From the NCBI RefSeq assembly GCF_013410405.1, contig NZ_JACCFK010000001.1, positions 1,426,001-1,490,000 of the forward strand: a stretch of DNA of 64,000 bases, read 5' to 3'. Made by a program: the position numbers and the translations under genes. This DNA comes from Amycolatopsis endophytica (GTDB taxonomy: Bacteria; Actinomycetota; Actinomycetes; Mycobacteriales; Pseudonocardiaceae). Position 1 is the stretch's first letter, and each line of letters starts with the position of its first letter. Shown one piece after another: positions 57,658 to 64,000 of the stretch. The notes under the pieces are model-generated. The model made no database searches. It saw nothing but the letters and a program-made list of their open reading frames with translations, and had not been told where the DNA came from.

Positions 57658-58050
57658 ATGACCACGGACTCGCCCAGTGATGATCTGCGGGCGTTCTGGG
57701 CCGAGCGGCGCGTGTGCGTGCTCACCACGTTGCGTCCGGACGGGTCGCCGCACGTGGTGCCGGTCGGGGTCACCGTGGACGAGAACTTCACCACGGCACG
57801 GGTGATCTGCCGTGGTGGCAGCGTCAAGGCGCGCAACGTGCGTGCGACCGCGCCCGCCCGTGTGGTGGTCAGCCAGTTCGAGGGCCGCCGTTGGTCGACT
57901 TTGGAGGGAACCGCGGTGGTGCGGGATGATCCGGGCTCGGTGTCCGATGCGGAATCCCGCTACGCCGAGCGCTACCACCGCCGTCCCAAGCCGAACCCGG
58001 AGCGCGTCGTGATCGAAATCCGGCTCGATCGGCGGCTGGGCATGAGGTAA
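57658..58050 (+). CDS. PPOX-class F420-dependent or FMN-binding oxidoreductase
   Basis: A 130-aa split-barrel protein from the ATG at 57658. Seen: FWAERRVCVLTTLRPDGSPH, VPVGVTVDE, VICRGGSVKARNVRATAPA and RWSTLEGTAVVRDDPGSV, with the end KPNPERVVIEIRLDRRLGM in pieces. The order matches actinobacterial F420-dependent TIGR03618/FDR-B-like enzymes. Cofactor choice between F420 and FMN cannot be settled by eye. Confidence 0.84.
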   Translation: MTTDSPSDDLRAFWAERRVCVLTTLRPDGSPHVVPVGVTVDENFTTARVICRGGSVKARNVRATAPARVVVSQFEGRRWSTLEGTAVVRDDPGSVSDAESRYAERYHRRPKPNPERVVIEIRLDRRLGMR

Positions 58051-58103
58051 AGCACACGGATGGCGGGTTGCGGACGAACGGGAAGATAGGGCAGTAATCA
58101 AGG

Positions 58104-58649
58104 GTGCGGACCGTGAAGACTCTCAAGATCGACAGCCCGTTCGCGGGCGGCACGACGTGGGACGTCGTCGATCGGACCGTGATCGGCGCGCTGGCTCCGT
58201 CGATGATCGGCACGATGCGCCGGGGCTCCGAGGACTTCCTGTGGTTCGCCGAACGCCGCATCGCGGGCCACCAGCTGGGGCGCCCGGGCCGCTGGGACCA
58301 CCCGGTGGAGCGGGAACTGCTGGGCTGGCGGTCGCGGCTCGCCTTCGAGCTCGACCCGCCCGTCGTGGTGCCCGAGATCGACCTCAAGCTGTCGCACTGG
58401 GTGCGCAACACGCACGAGGAGTTCCTGCGCCGCCTGCCGGAGACCGGTGGCATGGTGCAGCTGCAGAGCGTGCGGGACGTGGACGCGTGGCTGCACACCC
58501 TGATCGACCACTACAAGGCCGTCAAGGCCGCGGGCGAGGAACAGCTGGACCCCGACGCCCGTGCCACGCTCATGGCGTGGTTCCGGAACACCTTCTTCAA
58601 GATCCGCAGGGCCGCCGACCGGGTGGGCCTGACGCGCGTCCGGCCCTGA
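58104..58649 (+). CDS. Actinobacterial protein of unknown function
   Basis: A 181-aa protein with a GTG start. Seen: SPFAGGTTWDVVDRTVIGAL near the N-terminus, RRGSEDFLWFAERRIAG, a Trp-rich middle (GRPGRWDHPVERELLGWRS), SHWVRNTHEEFLRRLPETGG and VDAWLHTLIDHYKAVKAA. No signal peptide or membrane helix; mixed helix and charged loops. I do not recognise the family. It converges with the MBL-fold gene at a distance of 6 bp. Confidence 0.72.
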   Translation: MRTVKTLKIDSPFAGGTTWDVVDRTVIGALAPSMIGTMRRGSEDFLWFAERRIAGHQLGRPGRWDHPVERELLGWRSRLAFELDPPVVVPEIDLKLSHWVRNTHEEFLRRLPETGGMVQLQSVRDVDAWLHTLIDHYKAVKAAGEEQLDPDARATLMAWFRNTFFKIRRAADRVGLTRVRP

Positions 58650-58655
58650 CCGGCT

Positions 58656-59735
58656 TCAGCTGACCGGCTGCCACCACGCCTCCACGGCGGTGGGCGCGTC
58701 CACGTCGATCCGTTCCCCCGGCCGGGGAATCGCCACCGCCACCCCCTGCGCCTTGGCTTCCTTCCACACCCGCTCGGCCGGTTCGGACCATCCGTGCATG
58801 GCCAGCCGGAACGTCCCCCAGTGCACCGGGACGAGCAGCCCGCCGCGGGCGTCCACGTGCGCGGCGACCCCTTCCTCGGGTGTCATGTGGATGTCCGGCC
58901 AGGCCGGGTGGTAGGCCCCGACCTGCACGAGGGCGGCGTCGAACGGGCCGTACTTCTCACCGATCGTGCGGTAGCCCTCGAAGTAGCCCGAGTCGGCCGT
59001 GTAGAACACCTTCCGGCCCGACCGCGCGACGATCCAGGACGCCCACAGCGTGTTGTTGCGGGTGAAGGCGCGACCCGAGAAGTGCTGCGCGGCGGCCGCC
59101 GTGATGTCGACACCGCCCGCCGAGACCGACTCGTCCCAGTCGAGTTCGATGATCCGCTCGGCCGGGATCCGCCAGCGGCGCAGGTGCGCGCCTACCCCGA
59201 GCGGGACCACGAAGGGCGCGCTCTGCGTTCGCGCCAGCTCGACCACCGTCGGGCGGTCGAGGTGGTCGTAGTGGTCGTGCGAGACGATGATCACATCGAG
59301 GCGCGGCAGGTCGTCGAGCCGGTGCGGCGGCTCGTGCATGCGCTTGGGGCCCGCGAACCGCGACGGGGACACGCGGGTGCCCCACACCGGGTCGACCAGC
59401 ACCTTCCGGCCGTCGATCTCGATCAAGGACGATGCATGGCCGTACCAGGTGACGTGCAACCCGCTGTCGCCCGGCGCGCCGGGCGGGACCATCGGCACGG
59501 GGCCGGTGGGTTTGCGCTGCTGCTTGCCGAACACCATCTCGCCGACCAGGTCTCGGGCCCGCGTCGGCTGGACGAGCGGCGGGGCGAGGTTGCGGAACCG
59601 GCCGTCGTGGAACTGCGGGGAGCGCCGCATGCGCTCGGGGTCGGGGCTGCCGCCGAAAGCCACGGGGATCTCCCACAACGCCACGGCCGCGGCACCGAGG
59701 AGCGCGGGCAGTGCCCACCGGATCGTTCTCGCCAT
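58656..59735 (-). CDS. MBL-fold metallohydrolase, NAPE-PLD/UlaG-like
   Basis: A 359-aa protein. The N-terminal segment (IRWALPALLGAAAVALWEI) is a membrane anchor or uncleaved signal. The metallo-beta-lactamase core has WYGHASSLIEIDGRKVLVDP, the zinc motif VSHDHYDHLDRPT, YTADSGYFEG with the bridging Asp, VQVGAYHPAW and LVPVHWGTFRLAMHGW with a zinc His. The layout matches NAPE-PLD-like phospholipases or L-ascorbate-6-P-lactonase-like hydrolases. Substrate unknown. Confidence 0.87.
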   Translation of the reverse strand: MARTIRWALPALLGAAAVALWEIPVAFGGSPDPERMRRSPQFHDGRFRNLAPPLVQPTRARDLVGEMVFGKQQRKPTGPVPMVPPGAPGDSGLHVTWYGHASSLIEIDGRKVLVDPVWGTRVSPSRFAGPKRMHEPPHRLDDLPRLDVIIVSHDHYDHLDRPTVVELARTQSAPFVVPLGVGAHLRRWRIPAERIIELDWDESVSAGGVDITAAAAQHFSGRAFTRNNTLWASWIVARSGRKVFYTADSGYFEGYRTIGEKYGPFDAALVQVGAYHPAWPDIHMTPEEGVAAHVDARGGLLVPVHWGTFRLAMHGWSEPAERVWKEAKAQGVAVAIPRPGERIDVDAPTAVEAWWQPVS

Positions 59736-59853
59736 GTCCGGAAAACTACGCTCCGCCCCCGGAAGTTCCCAGTCGAGCGAGCACCGATCTTCGACTCCCG
59801 GATGAGGAAGGCGACCGGCGTTATGGGTGGTGAAGTCTCCCGCCCGTCAACGA

Positions 59854-60177
59854 TCAGCCGGCACGGGTCTCGTTGACCAGCCACTCCAGGAACTCGGAAC
59901 TACCGCCTTCGATGGGCGTCGCGATGATCTCCGGAACCTCGTAGTTGTGCTGCGCCTTGAGCAGCTCGACCAGCGGCGCCACCCGGTCGGCCGCGGTCTT
60001 GATCTCGAGGCGCCACTCGGGGTCGGCCTGGACCTCACCGTTCCACCGGTAAACGCTCAGGATCGGGCCGACGATCTGAGCGCACGCGCCGAGGCGCGCC
60101 TCGACGGCCTGTGCCGCCAGCTCACGGGCCGTCGGTTCGCTGTCGGTCGTGGACGACACGATCACGTGTTCGCGCAT
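59854..60177 (-). CDS. cutA: Divalent-cation tolerance protein CutA
   Basis: A 107-aa protein matching CutA: EARLGACAQIVGPILSVYRW, NGEVQADPEWRLEIKT and HNYEVPEIIATPIEGGSSEF, with the family's trimer-forming strands. CutA proteins are small trimeric proteins linked to copper tolerance; the biochemical role is unsettled. Confidence 0.93.
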   Translation of the reverse strand: MREHVIVSSTTDSEPTARELAAQAVEARLGACAQIVGPILSVYRWNGEVQADPEWRLEIKTAADRVAPLVELLKAQHNYEVPEIIATPIEGGSSEFLEWLVNETRAG

Positions 60178-60204
60178 GGGCCCGATTAGAGCACCGTGTC
60201 CGTC

Positions 60205-60567
60205 TCAAGCCCAGCCCGGCTGACTGCCCTCGCGCTGTTCGTCGGCGTCGGCGGCGGCCTGGTGCGTCAGCGCCGCGACCGCCTGCTCCATCTCGCTGCG
60301 CACCTGGTCCTCGTCGGTGCGGTCGGTGTGCAGGGTGATCGTGATCTCGCAGAGCGCCGCGCCGCGGTCGAGAACGTGCAGCTCGCCGCAGTCGTCACCG
60401 TCGCTCTCGGTGCCCCACGCGAGTTGCCTGCCCGCTTCGTCCTTGCGCAACCAGCCTTCGTCCAGGTGCTGGGGCAGGAACCGCGGCAGGTTCGGCGCGT
60501 CGGAGATGAACGCGAACGCCTCATCGGCGGGCAGCTCGGCGGTCGCGGTGTACTTGAACGTTCCCAT
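60205..60567 (-). CDS. SRPBCC family protein
   Basis: A 120-aa START-like protein. Seen: FKYTATAELPADEAFAFISD, NLPRFLPQHLDEGWLRK, ELHVLDRGAALCEITITLHT and a C-terminal helix with RSEMEQAVAALTHQAA. The acidic and polar tail is probably disordered. Binds a small hydrophobic ligand or acts in stress; not further assigned. Divergent from the Ppx/GppA gene with 52 bp between. Confidence 0.8.
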   Translation of the reverse strand: MGTFKYTATAELPADEAFAFISDAPNLPRFLPQHLDEGWLRKDEAGRQLAWGTESDGDDCGELHVLDRGAALCEITITLHTDRTDEDQVRSEMEQAVAALTHQAAADADEQREGSQPGWA

Positions 60568-60619
60568 GAAACCTCAAATATCCGTGTGGCGCAGCGCTAA
60601 ACCGGGTACATAGGGCCTT

Positions 60620-61648
60620 ATGCGACTCGGCGTTCTCGACATCGGCTCGAACTCGGCTCAGCTCCAGATCGTGGATGCCCACCCCGGCGCACCGCCACTG
60701 CCCGCACTGGCCGTGAAGGAGCCGACACGTCTCGCCGAGCAGATCGAGGAGAACGGAGCGATCTCGGAATCCGGGGTGTGCCGAGCCGTGGACGCCGTCG
60801 AGTCGGCGCTCGAAGCCGCCCGGCTGCACCGCGTGGAGCAGCTGTTCCTGTTCGCGACCTCGGCGATCCGCGACGCGAAGAACCGGGACGAAATCATCAA
60901 CCGGATCGAGGAGCGCACCGGCGTGCGCCCGCAGTTCCTGACCGGTGAGGACGAGGCCCGGCTGACCTACGCGGCCGCGCACCGCTGGTACGGCTGGTCC
61001 GCCGGCCGCCTGCTGCTGCTCGACATCGGCGGCGGCTCGCTCGAAATCGCGCTCGGCCGGGACGCCGAACCGCAGCTCACCCTGTCCCTGCCGCTCGGGG
61101 CCGGACGGCTGACCCGGATGTTCCTGCCCGACGATCCGCCGTCGGCCGCACAGGTCAAGGCGTTGCGGCGGCACGTGCGGGACATGCTGCGCGAGGTCGC
61201 CGACAGGCTGAGATGGGAGGGCGTGCCCGCGCGCGCGGTCGCGACCTCGAAGACGTTCAAACAACTGGCCCGGCTCGCGGGCGCACCGCCACAGCGGCAG
61301 GGCCCGTTCGTGCGGCGCATCCTGACGATCGACGCGCTCAACGCGTGGATCCCCCGTCTGGCGGAGATGAAAACGTCCGACCGGGCGCGTCTGCGCGGGG
61401 TTTCCGCACCGCGCGCGCGGCAGATCCTGGCCGGTGCGATCGTCGCGAAGGCGACCATGGACACGCTCGACATCCGCAAGGTCGACGTCTGCCCGTGGGC
61501 GCTGCGGGAAGGCATCATGCTGCACCACATGCAGACCCTGCAGGTCTACGACGGGCTGCCGCTGCAGGCGATCACCACCGGCGTGCCGGAGGTGTCGGCG
61601 CGGCCCGCCACGGGTAAATCGCTGGTGGGACTGAGCCGGGGCGCGTGA
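60620..61648 (+). CDS. Ppx/GppA-family phosphatase
   Basis: A 342-aa exopolyphosphatase or pppGpp phosphatase of the sugar-kinase/Hsp70 fold. Seen: RLGVLDIGSNSAQLQIVDA (phosphate 1 loop), FATSAIRDAKNRDE, LTGEDEARLTYAAAHRW, LLLDIGGGSLEIALG (phosphate 2 loop with the DIGGGS motif) and SLPLGAGRLTRMF. It lacks the C-terminal HD domain of E. coli GppA, as short actinobacterial Ppx proteins do. It hydrolyses polyphosphate or pppGpp and so links to the stringent response. Confidence 0.92.
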   Translation: MRLGVLDIGSNSAQLQIVDAHPGAPPLPALAVKEPTRLAEQIEENGAISESGVCRAVDAVESALEAARLHRVEQLFLFATSAIRDAKNRDEIINRIEERTGVRPQFLTGEDEARLTYAAAHRWYGWSAGRLLLLDIGGGSLEIALGRDAEPQLTLSLPLGAGRLTRMFLPDDPPSAAQVKALRRHVRDMLREVADRLRWEGVPARAVATSKTFKQLARLAGAPPQRQGPFVRRILTIDALNAWIPRLAEMKTSDRARLRGVSAPRARQILAGAIVAKATMDTLDIRKVDVCPWALREGIMLHHMQTLQVYDGLPLQAITTGVPEVSARPATGKSLVGLSRGA

Positions 61649-61707
61649 GCGGTGTTCGAGGCCGACGGCCGGACCGCTGATCCTTCCTGCGCACCCGATG
61701 ACGAGGG

Positions 61708-62730
61708 TCAGCCGCGCAGCTGACGGACCACGTAGCGGGCGTCGCGGCCCACGCCACGCAGGCTGGCCGAAACCAGAGTGCTCTGCCACTCCAGCCCGAC
61801 GTACCCGAGCCCGCGGTGGGTCGTGGACACCCCGCGCCGGTGCAGCGGCATACCGCGCGCGTCCACGGCGCCGAGGCCGTCCAGGTAGGGCATGTCCGGC
61901 CGGTAGCCGGTCGCGAGCAGCAGCGTGTCGACGGGCTCGCGGCGGCCGTCGGCCCAGACCACGTGGTTGCCGTCGAGGCGGGTGAACATCGGGCGCCGAT
62001 CGGGAAGTCCGGCGCGGACCCGGCGCCGGTAGTAGCCGCTGTCGATCACCGGAACGGTCGGCGGATCCCCCTTGATGCGGCGGGGCAGGAACGCGACGCC
62101 GGTGACGGTGAACCAGAACTGCAGGTCCTTGCCCAGTGGCCGCTGGGGTGCGTAGTTCACCGGCTTGCGCGTCGCGAGGGTCACCGACGAGTGCTCGGCC
62201 AGCTCCGCCGCGATCTGCACACCGGAGTTGCCCGCTCCGACCACGACGATCCGCTGGTTCGCCAGCGCGCCGGGTTCGCGGTAGCCGGCGGCGTGCACAA
62301 CCTTGCCGGTGAAGGATTCCAGACCCGGCAGCGCGGGCACGTGTGGTCGCCCGAACCATCCGGTGGCCGCGACGACCATCGGCGCCTCGAACTCCGCACC
62401 GGCCCGCACGACGAAGTTTCCGTTGTGCCGCACCGATTCCACGCGGTGACCGGTCCGGACGTCGACGCCGAGGTCCGCGGCGTAGTCACGCAGGTAGGCA
62501 ACCACCTCGTCACGGCGCGGGTAGTGCTTCGGGTCGCCGGGAAAGCGCTTTCCCGGAAGGGCGCTGTAGCGCGCGGGCGAGAACAAGGTGAGGCTGTCGT
62601 AGTAGCGGGGCCAGGAACCGACCGGTTCCGCCTGCGCTTCCAGCACGAGCGGCCGCAGCCCGGCCTCTCGCAGCGCGTACGCGGCGGCCAGCCCGGACTG
62701 GCCGCCGCCGATCACGATCGCGTCGGGCAT
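61708..62730 (-). CDS. FAD-dependent flavin monooxygenase-like oxidoreductase
   Basis: A 340-aa protein from the ATG at 62730 after GGGAGGTG. Two Rossmann motifs: IVIGGGQSGLAAAYAL for FAD and VVVGAGNSGVQIAAEL for NAD(P)H. Further landmarks are LEAQAEPVGSWPRYYDSLTLFSP in parts, TGWFGRPHVPALPG and LLLATGYRPDMPYL, the ATG motif of flavin-containing monooxygenases. Resembles YUCCA/CzcO-like monooxygenases. Substrate unknown; the C-terminus is short. Confidence 0.88.
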   Translation of the reverse strand: MPDAIVIGGGQSGLAAAYALREAGLRPLVLEAQAEPVGSWPRYYDSLTLFSPARYSALPGKRFPGDPKHYPRRDEVVAYLRDYAADLGVDVRTGHRVESVRHNGNFVVRAGAEFEAPMVVAATGWFGRPHVPALPGLESFTGKVVHAAGYREPGALANQRIVVVGAGNSGVQIAAELAEHSSVTLATRKPVNYAPQRPLGKDLQFWFTVTGVAFLPRRIKGDPPTVPVIDSGYYRRRVRAGLPDRRPMFTRLDGNHVVWADGRREPVDTLLLATGYRPDMPYLDGLGAVDARGMPLHRRGVSTTHRGLGYVGLEWQSTLVSASLRGVGRDARYVVRQLRG

Positions 62731-62798
62731 CGCACCTCCCCGCATCCGGCACCCGTCACGGTAACCGTCACCGGGGGAGGCGCGACATTGTTATTTCC

Positions 62799-64000
62799 CT
62801 ACGAGAACGCCCGCAGCCGCAGCGAGTTGCTCACCACGAACACCGAGCTCAGCGCCATCGCGGCACCGGCGATCATCGGGTTGAGCAGGCCGAGCGCGGC
62901 CAGCGGCAGAGCCGCCACGTTGTAGGCGAAGGCCCAGAACAGGTTGCTCTTGATCGTGCCCAGCGTGCGGCGCGCGAGCCGGATCGCGTCCACCGCGCCC
63001 CGGAGATCGCCGCGCACCAGCGTCAGGTCGCTCGCCTCGATCGCGACATCGGTGCCGGTGCCCATCGCGAGGCCCAGATCGGCCTGCGCGAGCGCGGCCG
63101 CGTCGTTGACGCCGTCGCCGACCATCGCGACCCGGGCGCCCTGCCCCTGCAGGCGCTTGACGGCGTCGACCTTGTCCGCGGGCAGCACCTCGGCGATGAC
63201 CTCGGTGATGCCGACCTCGGCGGCGACCGCCTTCGCGACCGCCTCGTTGTCGCCGGTCAGCAGCACCGGGCGCAGGCCGAGCGCCGTGAGCCGCCGCACC
63301 GCCTCGGCGGAGGTCGGCTTGATCGTGTCGGCCACCACCAGGACCGCGCGGGCCTTGCCGTCCCAGCCGAGCGCGACGACGGTCCGGCCGAGCTCCTCGG
63401 CCTCGGCCTTCGCGTCGGCGAGCGATTCCGGCAGGTGCAGGCCCCATTCAGCGAGCAGCGCGGCCCGGCCGGCGACGACCGCCCGCCCCTCGACCACGCC
63501 CTGCACACCGAGACCTTCGACGTTGCGGAACTCCGACACCGGCGCGTGATCCCCGACCGCGGCCGCGATGGCCTTCGCGACCGGGTGCTCGGAGGCGTGC
63601 TCCAGCGAACCGGCGACGCGCAGCACCTCGTCGCGGTCCTCGCCGTCGGCGACCCGCACGTCCACCAGCGCCATGCGGCCGGTGGTCACGGTGCCGGTCT
63701 TGTCCAGCACGACGGTGTCGATGCGGCGGGTGGACTCCAGCGCCTCCGGCCCCTTGATCAGGATGCCGAGCTGCGCGCCCCGGCCCGTGCCGACCAGCAG
63801 GGCCGTCGGCGTGGCGAGGCCGAGCGCGCACGGGCACGCGATGATCAGCACGGCGACCGCGGCGGTGAAGGCCGCCGTCGCAGGCTCACCGGAGGCGAGC
63901 CAGGCCACCAGCGTCACCAGCGCGAGCACCAGCACGATCGGCACGAACACCCCGGACACGCGGTCGGCCAGGCGCTGGACCTGCGCCTTCCCGGTCTGGG
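62799..64000 (-). CDS. copA: Copper-transporting P1B-type ATPase, 5' part missing
   Basis: The frame is open to the right edge, so the N-terminal metal-binding and first membrane domains lie outside; about 400 residues are visible. Seen: [11 protein letters not shown] with the transport CPC, DKTGT with the phosphorylated Asp, [12 protein letters not shown] with the HP motif, [19 protein letters not shown] and [16 protein letters not shown]. In the last two helices AYN and MALSS are the residues that select Cu+ in CopA-type pumps. Exports copper with ATP. No copper regulator or chaperone gene is visible downstream within the window. Confidence 0.94.
   Translation of the reverse strand, partial: QTGKAQVQRLADRVSGVFVPIVLVLALVTLVAWLASGEPATAAFTAAVAVLIIACPCALGLATPTALLVGTGRGAQLGILIKGPEALESTRRIDTVVLDKTGTVTTGRMALVDVRVADGEDRDEVLRVAGSLEHASEHPVAKAIAAAVGDHAPVSEFRNVEGLGVQGVVEGRAVVAGRAALLAEWGLHLPESLADAKAEAEELGRTVVALGWDGKARAVLVVADTIKPTSAEAVRRLTALGLRPVLLTGDNEAVAKAVAAEVGITEVIAEVLPADKVDAVKRLQGQGARVAMVGDGVNDAAALAQADLGLAMGTGTDVAIEASDLTLVRGDLRGAVDAIRLARRTLGTIKSNLFWAFAYNVAALPLAALGLLNPMIAGAAMALSSVFVVSNSLRLRAFS

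Overview
The window looks like chromosomal DNA of a high-GC filamentous actinobacterium, most likely of the Pseudonocardiaceae (Amycolatopsis-like). This rests on very high G+C with C/G-ending codons, GTG starts, actinobacterial families (TadA with its associated protein, Rv0909-like antitoxin, ECF sigma/CHAT cluster, YbaB-like protein, secreted ExeM-type nuclease) and dense ATGA-overlapped operons. The genus is inference. By eye the left 26.4 kb is clearly lower in G+C than the rest, so it reads as an accessory island or biosynthetic/catabolic cluster beside an ordinary core region.

Region 1 (1-26.4 kb). The left edge carries M81 peptidase / RidA / class III aminotransferase genes divergent from an IclR regulator. 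An N-acyl-D-amino-acid deacylase, a GH20-like glycosidase and an SDR follow. Next is a complete Dpp/Opp-type ABC importer (substrate-binding protein, two permeases, two ATPases) lying exactly between two inverted, apparently identical 940-bp copies of an NAD-dependent epimerase gene. The right copy is the last gene of a translationally coupled operon for LegB-, LegC- and LegG/NeuC-type enzymes. After a divergent promoter come an HxxxD (PapA/condensation-like) acyltransferase, two CoA-transferases, an MFS exporter, a CitE-like lyase, a DUF5988-type small protein and a PtmE-type nucleotidyltransferase with CBS domains. Together these give most of the early GDP-sugar steps of legionaminic-acid synthesis but no NeuB-type synthase or CMP-transferase in the window. 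My inference is an N-acylated 2,4-diamino-trideoxyhexose that is acylated from a dedicated CoA-thioester supply.

Region 2 (26.5-41.7 kb). A four-domain XRE/winged-helix/dead nucleotidyltransferase/HEPN-like regulator is followed by a lipase-like hydrolase, a small winged-helix protein, a methyltransferase and tRNA-Ser(GGA). Then comes an operon of two small helical-hairpin proteins, a soluble FtsK/SpoIIIE ATPase and a coiled-coil protein, with a YbaB/EbfC-like gene nearby. It continues with a secreted ExeM-like nuclease, tRNA-Ser(CGA), tadA and its partner, an M20 amidohydrolase, tyrA, and a divergent Rv0909-like antitoxin / SRPBCC pair.

Region 3 (41.7-47.8 kb). A minus-strand cluster encodes, in order of transcription, an intracellular papain-like (C1) protease, a protein with 11 GVYDPN repeats that shares its C-terminal domain with the protease, a chagasin-like (I42) cysteine-protease inhibitor, an ECF sigma factor, a 161-aa partner protein and a TPR-CHAT caspase-like protease. 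An 11-bp motif is shared by the upstream regions of the protease and the sigma factor. This is my best candidate for an undescribed system: a self-inhibited two-protease signalling or conflict cascade.

Region 4 (47.9-64 kb). Mostly housekeeping and resistance genes: SGNH hydrolase, an NAD(P)-binding protein with its TetR regulator, a MarR-controlled ABC exporter, an MFS pseudogene, a GabD-type aldehyde dehydrogenase, a LysE exporter, small oxidoreductases, CutA, Ppx/GppA, an FAD monooxygenase and a copper P-type ATPase cut by the right edge.
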